Of a stretch of DNA of 64,000 nucleotides, positions 1-8,259 are shown one piece after another. Source of the stretch: Ruminiclostridium cellobioparum DSM 1351 = ATCC 15832. Lineage in GTDB: Bacteria; Bacillota; Clostridia; Acetivibrionales; DSM-1351. The DNA is taken from the NCBI RefSeq assembly GCF_000621505.1, contig NZ_JHYD01000010.1, positions 153,399 through 217,398 on the forward strand, given 5' to 3'. Within the stretch, counting starts at the first letter, position 1. Every line of letters starts with the position of its first letter. The notes beneath the pieces are model-generated. The model was not told the DNA's origin. It did not search any database and worked only from the letters and a program-made list of their open reading frames with translations. A program made the position numbers and the translations under genes.

Positions 1-1107
1 CAGGACCAGTCTGTTTATGAGGATATGGTTATATTAACCGAAATCAACCGATTAATAGACTCAGGCCAGCTTGAGCTTGCCCAAAAACAGCTTGCTGATG
101 TTCCTGAAATTATTTTAACAGCTTTTATTAATAAAAAAACATATGCAGACCTTTTATTAAAGCTGGGCAGTAAATTAAACAGCTCAGGCCGTATTGAGGA
201 AAGCAGGGCCTGTCTGAATAAATCCATTAAACAATATGTCTCCGCCAATCTTTACGTGGAAGCCGCAAAGGCCTATGTCGAGCTGGCTTTCAGCTTCTAC
301 CGGCAGTTCGATTACCAGGAATGCCTCAAACTGTCCGAAAAGGCTTTTGAGCTATATGATAAGGAAATAAATAAAGAACCCTTGTTTGAAATCGAATTGT
401 ATTATTATAAAATATTGGTGTTTTTTGCAGTAGGGGATATGAAAAGTGCATCCGATGCAATCAGCAAGACAATAGAACTTTCTTCCCAGACGTCCGTTTA
501 CTTCAAAACCGGAGAATTATACAGGCTCAATGCAATTTTTAATTATCTGAGTTCCGACCGGGAGCTGTATAGAATAAACCTTGATAAATCAAAACAATAT
601 GCCGAGTTTACAGAAGATAATGTTTGCATTGCAAAGATATACACTGTTGAAGCATATTTTTCACTGGAAGAGAATAATTGGGAAAGAGCCCTGGAATATT
701 CGGAAAAAATCAAATTCCACCTGGGATATGAAACATACATATACCATCTGGTCCGCGGCAAGGCACTGTTTCTGGCAGGCAATTACCGTCGGGCATACGA
801 AAGCATAGTAAAGGTAGATTATCCATCCGGCGAGGCACACTGGTTTGACTATCTGAACATGTGGTCGGCCAAAGTATATGAAGGGCTGATACTGAATAAA
901 CTCGGCAGATATGACGAAGCTGTTGAGGCGGTAAAATACGGGATTGAGAAAATGTCTCTTTTCAAGGAATCAAAATTTTTGGTAAACGCATACAGGGCCT
1001 TAAGCGATATTTATTCCGAAGCAGGTGACTTCAAAAACGCCTTTACCGCTTTAAAAATTGCCAACGAGCTTCAGGAGAAGGTAAATAACGGCAGCATTTT
1101 GTTTTAA
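1..1107 (+). CDS. TPR-repeat protein, probable HTH-TPR regulator (5' end off window)
   Basis: The frame is open from the first base, so the gene begins outside the window; 368 residues are visible. The chain is almost entirely helical and shows tetratricopeptide-like hairpins, for example around residues ARAYVEL-type segments near 90-130 and a final set near 320-355 (GRYDEAVEAVKYGIEKM and a following ALSDIYSEAGDFKNA unit). No enzyme motif or membrane segment is visible. In Firmicutes, proteins with this kind of C-terminal TPR array often start with an XRE-type DNA-binding domain and act as peptide-responsive or sporulation-related regulators; that N-terminal part is not in view, so the regulatory role is inference. 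A stem-loop follows 22 bp after the stop. Confidence 0.6.
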   Translation, partial: QDQSVYEDMVILTEINRLIDSGQLELAQKQLADVPEIILTAFINKKTYADLLLKLGSKLNSSGRIEESRACLNKSIKQYVSANLYVEAAKAYVELAFSFYRQFDYQECLKLSEKAFELYDKEINKEPLFEIELYYYKILVFFAVGDMKSASDAISKTIELSSQTSVYFKTGELYRLNAIFNYLSSDRELYRINLDKSKQYAEFTEDNVCIAKIYTVEAYFSLEENNWERALEYSEKIKFHLGYETYIYHLVRGKALFLAGNYRRAYESIVKVDYPSGEAHWFDYLNMWSAKVYEGLILNKLGRYDEAVEAVKYGIEKMSLFKESKFLVNAYRALSDIYSEAGDFKNAFTALKIANELQEKVNNGSILF

Positions 1108-1129
1108 ATCACATACCGTCCATCGCATT

Positions 1130-1166
1130 AAAGGATCATAACCTGTTTATCTTGTTATGATCCTTT
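1130..1166 (+). terminator. stem-loop after the TPR gene
   Basis: Thirteen-base perfect arms (AAAGGATCATAAC at 1130-1142 and its complement at 1154-1166) enclose an 11-base loop, 22 bp past the stop at 1107. The run of T after the stem is weak, so it may be a terminator or a 3' stabilising hairpin. It lies between two convergent genes and could serve either. Confidence 0.55.
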
Positions 1167-1220
1167 GCATAATAAAATTGTTATTATTCTCTAAGATTTC
1201 TTATTATACCATTTATACCA

Positions 1221-1877
1221 TTACTTCCGAATGTCTTTGATAAGTTCAACGGCATTATAGAGCAGTTCGGCAGCTTCGGCGCGGGTAATCTCGTCTTTGG
1301 GATAGAAATTCCCCTCTTCATCAAGCTCTGCCACACCATATATCAACGCTCTCTGAATGGCCCCGCCATACTGCTCCGACATCTGGTCGGCATCCTTTAT
1401 TTCAGGCGGCATGATTTTCGGCAAAGGCAGTTTGTAATGCCTTTCCATCGCAGTAACCAGGGTGTTTGTAAACTGTTCTTTTGTCCAAAACCGGTTCATC
1501 TCTATGTCTTTATCTACTTCTACTCCATTAACGGAAGCAGTGATCAGAGCATTTGCATACCACGCATCATTATCGGCTTTGGTAAAATAATCAGTGGCTT
1601 TTGGTTCTTTTGCAAAACGTACCAGATTAAGGTTCAAGTCCAGAGCCTTTACCAGCATGTGCAGTGCCTGGACTGTTGTCACCCTTGAATTTGGTGAAAA
1701 TATACCTTCACTGGTACCTGCTACAATTCCCCTTTCCTGCAGTGAAATTATCTTATCCTTTGCAGGTACGTCGGACAAATCCTTAAATGGTATTGAAACT
1801 GCTACTGCACTGAGTGTAACCGAGAGTGAAAGAACTGCTGCGGATAAAAGTGTAATTATTTTCTTTTTAAATGTCAT
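1221..1877 (-). CDS. S-layer homology (SLH) domain protein, secreted
   Basis: A 218-residue protein with an N-terminal signal peptide (MTFKKKIITLLSAAVLSLS then an Ala-rich cleavage region). The mature part is made of SLH modules: the first has the FKDLSDVPAKDKIISLQERGI pattern followed by a GxFxPNxxVT turn, and the last has FYPKDEITRAEAAELLYNAV. SLH modules bind pyruvylated secondary cell-wall polymer and anchor proteins to the envelope. Nothing else is attached, so it may be a small wall-associated protein. The start at 1877 is preferred over longer frames because GAGGTGA lies eight bases upstream and the signal peptide begins there. The gene is convergent with the TPR gene. Confidence 0.85.
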   Translation of the reverse strand: MTFKKKIITLLSAAVLSLSVTLSAVAVSIPFKDLSDVPAKDKIISLQERGIVAGTSEGIFSPNSRVTTVQALHMLVKALDLNLNLVRFAKEPKATDYFTKADNDAWYANALITASVNGVEVDKDIEMNRFWTKEQFTNTLVTAMERHYKLPLPKIMPPEIKDADQMSEQYGGAIQRALIYGVAELDEEGNFYPKDEITRAEAAELLYNAVELIKDIRK

Positions 1878-2225
1878 GAAATCACCTCTTATTATCTTGT
1901 TATAAGGACTATGCAATATTAGACAATATATAAAAGAAAAATGTTCCATTTCAGAGCTCTAATATATATCTCAAATTTATCTCAGATTTATTTCAGTATG
2001 ATTACTTTCACATAATATATGATCCCTCCTTCCCGGTAAAACTTTGCCGCAATATTCACTGTACCGGTTGTATGATAAATCAACTATTTTCCAAACATTA
2101 TTCATTTGATATAAGTAAATTCTAATATTAAATAAATACTGTTTAAATTTATCCAACTATCAATTATAATAAAGGAATATGCTTATGCTTTGCATACAAT
2201 AATATGATACACGCAGGTGGATTTT
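1878..2225. other. divergent intergenic region, no gene seen
   Basis: This AT-rich 348-bp gap separates the divergent SLH gene and the permease. It must hold both promoters. I looked for a c-di-AMP (ydaO) riboswitch before the permease because kimA genes often have one, and found no match to its conserved core. A short GC-richer patch (about 2028-2075) has no structure I can assign. Confidence 0.4.
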
Positions 2226-4094
2226 ATGAACAAAGGATTAAAAAGATTATTAATCGGCAGACCATTAAAAAATGAAGAGATTCATGGAGAAAAATTTGGT
2301 GTCTTATGGGGACTGCCCATACTCTCCAGCGACGCAATTTCCTCGGTTGCCTATGCAGGGCAGGAAATTCTGCTGGTATTGCTTCCCATCGCCGGTTTTC
2401 TGGCCTTTAAATACATGGCCTACATTTCTCTGGCGATTATTGTGCTTTTAGGTATTCTGACTCTTTCATACCGCCAGACAATCGACTGTTACCCCAATGG
2501 CGGCGGTGCTTATGTGGTTGCTAAAGAAAATATAGGTTTGATTGCAGGAGTTACAGCCGGTTCATCACTGTGCATCAGCTATATACTGACAGTGGCTGTA
2601 AGTATTGCATCGGGTGTCCAGCAAATTGTATCTGCATTTCCTGTTTTAAAGCCATATACCTCCTACCTGTGCGTGCTTGTAATAATACTCATGACGCTGG
2701 GTAATCTGAGAGGTATAAAAGAATCTGCCAAGCTTTTCAGCCTTCCTACTTATTTCTTTATTTTTTCAATCCTTCTAATGCTTGTTGTAGGCGTTATAAA
2801 GATTTTTGCAGGATATAAGCCGGAGCCCCTTGTTTTGGATGAAAGCAGCTTTCAGCCTGTAACACTGTTTTTAATCCTCAGCGCATTTACAAACGGCTGT
2901 GCTGCACTTACAGGTGTCGAGGCCGTGAGCAACTCAGTACCAAATTTCAAAGAACCCTCCACTAAAAACGCAAAAGCGGTGCTGGCTCTTTTGTCAACCC
3001 TGGTTTTAATTGTTTTCGGAGGAACATCTATTATTGTCAATTACTATCCGATAAATCCCGAGAAGGGTGCAATGCTGGTCCAGATAGCCCAGATGATTTT
3101 CGGAAGAAATATATTCTTTTACACCATAACCGTTCTTTCCTTCGCCATTCTGGTACTGGCCGCCAATACCGCATATTTCGGGTTTCCAAATCTTATATCG
3201 GTAATGGCAAGAGAGGGTTATGTCCCAAGGCAGCTGAGTATGAGAGGGGACAGATTAAGTTTTTCAAATGGAATTATCTCTTTGTCGGCTATAGCAGCCC
3301 TGCTTATTTTAATATTTAATGCCAATGTAACAAGACTTATTGGTCTATATGCCATTGGAGTTTTTATATCATTTACTCTGTCACAGGCCGGCATGTTTTT
3401 CAGATGGATAAAAAACAAGGGTGACAATTGGGTCGTTAAAGCAGCAATAAACGGGTTTGGGGCATTTGTGACCTTTGTAATAGTAATCGTTATTGCAGTA
3501 ACAAAGTTCACCATGGGAGCCTGGATCGTTGTAATTGTTATCCCCGTTATGATCTTCCTGATGCTGAAAGTAAAGACCCATTACATGGCTCTGCACAAGC
3601 AGTTAAAAATCAGCCCTGAAGAATTGAAGGATGTCAGTATCCCCAGAGATGTTTATACAAATAGAGTTATTGTGCCCATTGCAAGTATAAACAGGGCCAG
3701 TATACGTGCATTGAGATATGCCAGAACAATCTCAGACAATGTAGTGGCTTTTAATGTGTCTATTGATGAGGAACAGGGCAAAAAAGTACGTGAAAAATAC
3801 AACATGCTGGACACCGATATACCTTTAATTGTCAAATACTCACCTTTCAGGAGGGTAGTTGAACCTCTTCTGATGTTTATAGAATCTGCCGAATACGATT
3901 ATCAGAAGGGTGATATCATTACCGTTATTCTGCCGCAGTTTGTGGTAAAGAGGTGGTGGAACAACGCTCTTCACAATCATACAAGAGCTATAATAGAAAG
4001 GCAGCTCATAAGGCATAAACATATTGTTATCTGTACCATGCCTCTTCAAATGAAGGATGATGACAGGGTTCTTAAATCGCATAAATATAAATAG
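2226..4094 (+). CDS. kimA: APC-superfamily permease, KimA-type potassium importer
   Basis: A 622-residue integral membrane protein. The start (N-terminal GLKRLLIGRPLKNEE) and the following LPILSSDAISSVAYAGQE segment match the KimA (YdaO) group of the APC superfamily, in which the family members studied are high-affinity K+/H+ symporters controlled by c-di-AMP. About twelve hydrophobic segments span residues 35-460, followed by a cytoplasmic C-terminal domain of roughly 150 residues, as in KimA. The length agrees with the roughly 600-residue family size. The ATG at 2226 is chosen over an in-frame GTG at 2217 because AGGTGG is suitably placed for it. The substrate (K+ rather than an amino acid) is inferred from the family. 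No neighbouring operon partner; a bidirectional terminator follows. Confidence 0.75.
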   Translation: MNKGLKRLLIGRPLKNEEIHGEKFGVLWGLPILSSDAISSVAYAGQEILLVLLPIAGFLAFKYMAYISLAIIVLLGILTLSYRQTIDCYPNGGGAYVVAKENIGLIAGVTAGSSLCISYILTVAVSIASGVQQIVSAFPVLKPYTSYLCVLVIILMTLGNLRGIKESAKLFSLPTYFFIFSILLMLVVGVIKIFAGYKPEPLVLDESSFQPVTLFLILSAFTNGCAALTGVEAVSNSVPNFKEPSTKNAKAVLALLSTLVLIVFGGTSIIVNYYPINPEKGAMLVQIAQMIFGRNIFFYTITVLSFAILVLAANTAYFGFPNLISVMAREGYVPRQLSMRGDRLSFSNGIISLSAIAALLILIFNANVTRLIGLYAIGVFISFTLSQAGMFFRWIKNKGDNWVVKAAINGFGAFVTFVIVIVIAVTKFTMGAWIVVIVIPVMIFLMLKVKTHYMALHKQLKISPEELKDVSIPRDVYTNRVIVPIASINRASIRALRYARTISDNVVAFNVSIDEEQGKKVREKYNMLDTDIPLIVKYSPFRRVVEPLLMFIESAEYDYQKGDIITVILPQFVVKRWWNNALHNHTRAIIERQLIRHKHIVICTMPLQMKDDDRVLKSHKYK

Positions 4095-4096
4095 AT

Positions 4097-4139
4097 AAAA
4101 AGAGCTGGATGACCCTTTATTGCGCATCCAGCTCTTTTT
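4097..4139. terminator. bidirectional terminator between permease and VWA gene
   Basis: Perfect 15-base arms (AAAAAGAGCTGGATG and its complement) around a 13-base loop, with A-tract on one side and T-tract on the other, between two convergent stops (4094 and 4145). It can terminate both genes. Confidence 0.85.
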
Positions 4140-4144
4140 ATTTG

Positions 4145-5788
4145 TCAATCCCTGCCCTTTATCTCAACAGCGGTCCTTATCAAGTCTATGAACTCAGAAT
4201 CTTCCTTATTTAAGTCCATATCACCCATTTCATCCTTTAACACCTTATATACGTCTTCAAGGCTTGTATTGCTTGCCCAGGGACTGCCCTTGAGAATTTC
4301 AGCGGTCTGGGCCACCATTGTAATAAATTTGAATCTCGGCGTCGCATTATAAAAACTGTCACGGATTAAGGAAGACTTTATATTCTTGCTTATTTCAGTT
4401 ATTCTGTCTGTGTCGGGGTTCTTATATCTTAACTTAACCGTACCGATATATTCCTGCGCCGTATTCTTAAGCTTCACCTCATATAATGCCGTAACGGCAT
4501 GCCCCGCTCCGATTTCTCCCGCATCTACACTGTTGTTTCTGAAATCCTTATCTTCCAACGCTCTGTTTTCATAACCTATAAGCCTGTAACTTTCAATACT
4601 GTTTTTATCGAATTCAATCTGTGCCTTTGCGTCTTTAGCTATAACCTCCAATGTACCTGCCAGTTGGTCTATAAAGACCTTCCCGGCCTCATCAAGTGTA
4701 TCGATATAAGCATAATTACCATCGCCTTTGTCGGCAAGTGTCTCCAGGAATATGTCATTAAAATTGTCCATTCCGAAACCAAGCGTTGTTAAAGTTATTC
4801 CTTTTGCTTTATAATCCTCAACCATTTTCAGAATATCTTCCGCTTTTGTTATACCCTGGTTTGCCACACCGTCGGTGCAAAGAATTATTCTGTTATTGCC
4901 ATTTTCCATAAAGCTGTTGTAAGCCATATCGTAACCTAATATCAAACCTTCGGCGGCATTGGTGGAACCCTCCGGTTCCAGCTTATCAATAGCCCCAAGT
5001 ATACGTTTTTTGTCATCTCCCGAAGCCGGCTCCAACAGCTTTCTTCCGTTTGTTCCATATACCACTATACCGATTTTATCATTTTTGCCCATCTGATCCA
5101 CCAATATTTTAAGACTCTTCTTGACAAGTGTAAGCCTGTTATCCATTCCCATGGAGCCGGAGACATCAATAACAAAGGTCAGTGCCGTTCTTTTCAGATT
5201 GGCAGCAGAAACCTCCTTACCCTGTATTCCGACCTCCAGAACATGATATCCCCTGTTAAAAGCAGAAGGAGCCATCTCTGTAAAAATTGAAAAGGTGTCT
5301 CCTGATGAGACGGGATAATCCCGGTTAAAATAATTTATAAACTCTTCGACCCTGATAGCGTCCTTAGGCGGCAAAGAACCTGAATTAATGTACTTTCTGG
5401 CTATGGAATAGGAAGCCGTATCCACATCCAGAGAAAATGTTGACAGCGGCTGCTCCATTACATCTTTGAACGGATTTACTCCATAGTCCTTAAAATATGT
5501 ACCTCTGTATTTTTTATCCTGTGACTGTGCCGCTTTGCCTGATTCAGTTTCATTATCGGCAGTTTGGGATCCGCCGTCTCTTATGTTTCCGGAATCTTCA
5601 TCGATGGAATAAGTATCTTCCGAAGGCCTTACATAACCATTTAAGGTTTCATTGTTATTGCCTGCAGTAGCTTCTGCCGTGTCTGACCGGTTTGACTTTC
5701 CGCAGCTGCCCAAAAGGACCGTACAAATTAAAATAAGTAATAACCATAAAGTTCCCCATCTTCTGATGCCATTTAATAAACTTTTCAT
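4145..5788 (-). CDS. VWA-domain lipoprotein (YfbK-like)
   Basis: A 547-residue exported lipoprotein: a hydrophobic signal segment ends in a lipobox LLGSC near residue 30. After a low-complexity spacer comes the N-terminal domain usual in YfbK-type proteins (PLSTFSLDVDTASYS ... DAIRVEEFINYF), then a von Willebrand factor A domain with an intact MIDAS start, DVSGSMG. The C-terminal part (about residues 370-540) fits the DUF3520 domain of this family. VWA domains bind ligands through a divalent metal; the partner here is unknown. It lies downstream of a sensor kinase on the same strand with a 140-bp gap and may belong to the same envelope-response set. The start has GGGGG five bases upstream. 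Confidence 0.8.
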   Translation of the reverse strand: MKSLLNGIRRWGTLWLLLILICTVLLGSCGKSNRSDTAEATAGNNNETLNGYVRPSEDTYSIDEDSGNIRDGGSQTADNETESGKAAQSQDKKYRGTYFKDYGVNPFKDVMEQPLSTFSLDVDTASYSIARKYINSGSLPPKDAIRVEEFINYFNRDYPVSSGDTFSIFTEMAPSAFNRGYHVLEVGIQGKEVSAANLKRTALTFVIDVSGSMGMDNRLTLVKKSLKILVDQMGKNDKIGIVVYGTNGRKLLEPASGDDKKRILGAIDKLEPEGSTNAAEGLILGYDMAYNSFMENGNNRIILCTDGVANQGITKAEDILKMVEDYKAKGITLTTLGFGMDNFNDIFLETLADKGDGNYAYIDTLDEAGKVFIDQLAGTLEVIAKDAKAQIEFDKNSIESYRLIGYENRALEDKDFRNNSVDAGEIGAGHAVTALYEVKLKNTAQEYIGTVKLRYKNPDTDRITEISKNIKSSLIRDSFYNATPRFKFITMVAQTAEILKGSPWASNTSLEDVYKVLKDEMGDMDLNKEDSEFIDLIRTAVEIKGRD

Positions 5789-5928
5789 TTTTAAGCCCCC
5801 TTTATCTATATCTCTGCTGTTTTTAAATTCAATTTCATTATATGTTGGGCTTATTTCTTTTCTAATTCAATGTTGTAACAAAATTGTAACATTATAGTAC
5901 AATGACACATTAAAAATCTGCCGGCAGA

Positions 5929-7320
5929 TCATGCCAGATGCAATATCAAAGTAGCTATGGTTCCTCCTTTTTCAGCAGTATCCAAGAAAATTCTCCCATT
6001 GTGCTTCTCAATGATTTCCCTGGATATTGCAAGTCCAAGACCGCTGCCTGCGGTCCCTTTAATATTCTGAGATCTATAGAAACGGTCAAATACCTTTTCC
6101 AGATCTTCTTCCGGTATTCCTATTCCCTCATCTGTTATTGTGATGATTGCGTTGGTATCATCTGCTGTAAGCTGTATTATTACTGAGGTACCGGTTGGTG
6201 AATACTTAATGGAATTATCCAATAGATTAACCATAACCTGAATTAATTTATCCTTATCCCCATTGATATAAATATCCGGGAATGTTTTACATACAAGTTC
6301 TATCTTATGCCCTGCAGCTCTTTCCTTCATCCGGTCTGCAGTTTCATCAATTAAAAGGGACAAATTAACCTTTTCAAAAGTAAACTTCTCTTTGAAAGAA
6401 TCCATCCTGGACATCTGCAGAAGATCATTAACCATGTTTGTCAGCCGTGAAGTTTCATTATTAAGGTGATATATGACTTTATCCAGACCCGGTTCCCCAA
6501 TCACCTCATCCGCCAGGTACTCGGTGTACCCTTTAATTGCAGCCAGTGGTGTCCGCAGCTCATGTGATACATTGGAAACAAATTGCTTTTGACGATCAAT
6601 ATGCTCCTTGAGCTGCATACCCATATCATTGATACTCCTGCTCAGCTGTCCCAATTCATCATTCCGGTCAATTCTCAGCATTTCAAAGTCCCTTTTGGCA
6701 TACTTTTCGGTTGTTGTCACAAGCTTTTTTATGGGCACCGCCAGTCTCCGGGATATAAAAACACTGAGGACCACAATAATCATACAGAATATTCCCGCAC
6801 CAACACATAAAAATAAAACAACCTTATTTAAAACCAGGTTCAGCAGGTCAAGTTTGTAATTGATTACTACAATACCCAGGGTTCTTCCATTCATTTCAAC
6901 AGGAGAAGAAAGATAATATATATTATTTTGTATATAATTAACGGTTTCACCCTTCTGAGCAGGAATAAGCACATTTTTTTCATATTCCCCCATATTAAAA
7001 TCAGGATGCTCAAAGACATCAACCAGTCCGCTCAGCAGCTGCAAATCATTATTGTATATCAGGAGCTGCCCTATTCCGGAGCTCAGATTGGCCGCTGTCA
7101 TTTTGGCATTTTGTTCATTCAGTTCTTTTTTGCTGCTTTTTTCAAATAAAAATACCTGTTTTATATATTCCTGTACGGTGCTGTTTTGTTGTATCAGCTG
7201 CTGCTCAACGGTGTTGATCCAATAAAACTCTATACTTTTCAAAACAAAAATTCCTACTATGAGCAGCACCACCACAGAGGTCAGGGAATAATACAGAACC
7301 AGCCGCGTGCTAAACTTCAT
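5929..7320 (-). CDS. sensor histidine kinase, HAMP-HisKA-HATPase type
   Basis: A 463-residue membrane sensor kinase. One transmembrane helix lies near residues 8-30 and a second near 165-190, framing an extracellular sensing region. A HAMP linker follows, then the HisKA box with the phosphoacceptor His in VSHELRTPLAAIKGY, and a HATPase_c domain with the N box (MVNLLDNSIKYS), DEGIGIP, and G-rich GSGLGLAIS. This is the WalK/PhoR-like architecture. The start at 7320 is chosen because GGAGGTTAAT directly precedes it; longer versions beginning with MWPLLRLMEVN are translated repeat sequence. Partner: the response regulator just upstream. The 245-bp gap between them is filled by structured repeats that may tune kinase translation. 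Confidence 0.9.
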   Translation of the reverse strand: MKFSTRLVLYYSLTSVVVLLIVGIFVLKSIEFYWINTVEQQLIQQNSTVQEYIKQVFLFEKSSKKELNEQNAKMTAANLSSGIGQLLIYNNDLQLLSGLVDVFEHPDFNMGEYEKNVLIPAQKGETVNYIQNNIYYLSSPVEMNGRTLGIVVINYKLDLLNLVLNKVVLFLCVGAGIFCMIIVVLSVFISRRLAVPIKKLVTTTEKYAKRDFEMLRIDRNDELGQLSRSINDMGMQLKEHIDRQKQFVSNVSHELRTPLAAIKGYTEYLADEVIGEPGLDKVIYHLNNETSRLTNMVNDLLQMSRMDSFKEKFTFEKVNLSLLIDETADRMKERAAGHKIELVCKTFPDIYINGDKDKLIQVMVNLLDNSIKYSPTGTSVIIQLTADDTNAIITITDEGIGIPEEDLEKVFDRFYRSQNIKGTAGSGLGLAISREIIEKHNGRIFLDTAEKGGTIATLILHLA

Positions 7321-7412
7321 ATTAACCTCCATGAGCCGCAATAGCGGCCACAAAATAATAATGAAATTTGTTCACTCCCTCATCCGCTATAAGGTGAATA
7401 AAGGAGGTTAAT
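7321..7412 (-). repeat. dispersed RBS-bearing element, copy A
   Basis: The element is bounded by a perfect 10-bp inverted repeat (ATTAACCTCC at 7321-7330 and GGAGGTTAAT at 7403-7412, plus-strand reading). Read on the minus strand it ends with a GCCGC-TATT-GCGGC hairpin followed by CATGGAGGTTAAT and the kinase ATG, so it supplies the kinase ribosome-binding site. Related copies lie at 29572-29620 and 55274-55380. The shared internal text includes ATAGCGGATGAGG and ATTTCATTA. Confidence 0.7.
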
Positions 7413-7565
7413 TGGCCATGTGCGCTTTCAAAGTATTGGTAAATACTTTGAATATTTCGCACGGCCATAAATTCACAGGTTAGTTTGGAAGACAAACGCA
7501 AGTGAAGTCTTTCAAACTAACCTCCCAAGCCATACTATGGCTTTGAGCCGCTTAGCGGCCACATT
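7413..7565 (-). promoter_or_regulatory. structured leader between response regulator and kinase
   Basis: Read on the minus strand this stretch contains nested hairpins: a GGCCGC-GCGGC stem, an AAGCCAT-ATGGCTT stem followed by GGGAGGTTAG, a long hairpin in which AGGTTAGTTTG pairs with CAAACTAACCT (7478-7523), and another in which TGGCCGTGCG pairs imperfectly with CGCACATGGCCA around an inner CAAAGTATT-AATACTTTG stem. No coding frame is present. It may control or stabilise the RR-kinase mRNA, or be degenerate repeat copies. Confidence 0.45.
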
Positions 7566-8240
7566 CTAACCTCCGAAACGGTAGCCCAATCCAAAAACCG
7601 TCACAATATGCGCCGGGCTGCCGCTGTCATCTTCAATCTTTTTTCTCAGCCGGGCAATACATATGTCGACCACGCGGCTGTCACCCATGTAGTCATAGCC
7701 CCAAACCTTTTGCAGCAGTTCATCCCGGCTGAAGGTTTTCCTCATGTTCCGGGCCATCAGCTCCAGAAGCTGATATTCCTTGGCTGTCAGTACAATTTCC
7801 TCTTCATTCTTATAGACAGCCATATTGGCAATATCAAGCTTTAACTCCAGGTGTGTTATTGACTCGGCTTCTTCCTCCTTATTGGCTCTTCGCAGCAGTG
7901 CTTTGATTCTGGCCAGCAGCTCCATTATCTCAAAGGGCTTTGTGACATAATCGTCTGCTCCCAGCTCCAATCCCAGAACCTTGTCTATTGTTTCAAGCCT
8001 GGCAGTGACCATAATAGTGGGAATTCTTTTATTTGTGTTTAGCTGTTTGCAGACCTGGTGACCGCTCATGTCAGGCAGCATAATATCCAGTAAAATAAGA
8101 TCCGGTTTAAAGGCTTCCGCCATTGCCAAAGCCGTTTTGCCGTCAGCTGCCGTGGCAACCTCATATTTTTCCCGTTTCAGTACCAGCTCCACCAGATCCC
8201 TCAGGGAAGGTTCGTCATCTACTACCAATATCTTTTTCAT
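7566..8240 (-). CDS. OmpR/PhoB-family response regulator
   Basis: A 224-residue two-domain regulator. The receiver domain has the acidic pair VDDEP, the phosphoacceptor Asp in LILLDIMLP and the conserved Lys in DDYVTKPF. The C-terminal winged helix (about residues 130-224) has the usual ELLARNMRKTFSRDELLQKVWGY and DICIARLRKKI motifs. It is transcribed just before the HAMP kinase and follows DUF3999 by 19 bp, so it probably belongs to one transcript with DUF2339-DUF3999. Its target genes are not evident. Confidence 0.92.
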   Translation of the reverse strand: MKKILVVDDEPSLRDLVELVLKREKYEVATAADGKTALAMAEAFKPDLILLDIMLPDMSGHQVCKQLNTNKRIPTIMVTARLETIDKVLGLELGADDYVTKPFEIMELLARIKALLRRANKEEEAESITHLELKLDIANMAVYKNEEEIVLTAKEYQLLELMARNMRKTFSRDELLQKVWGYDYMGDSRVVDICIARLRKKIEDDSGSPAHIVTVFGLGYRFGG

Positions 8241-8259
8241 ATATGTACCTCAAATTTGT

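Noticed and set aside
1950..2225. Possible c-di-AMP (ydaO) riboswitch before the KimA-type gene
   Set aside because: The family association made it worth looking for, but no conserved core of the riboswitch is present on the plus strand.
7321..7353. N-terminal extension MWPLLRLMEVN on the kinase (and MAAMRLMEVN, MAAMRLKATSVAW on two other genes)
   Set aside because: These residues are translated hairpin and Shine-Dalgarno sequence of the dispersed repeat. The true starts are the ATG codons after GGAGGTTAAT/C.
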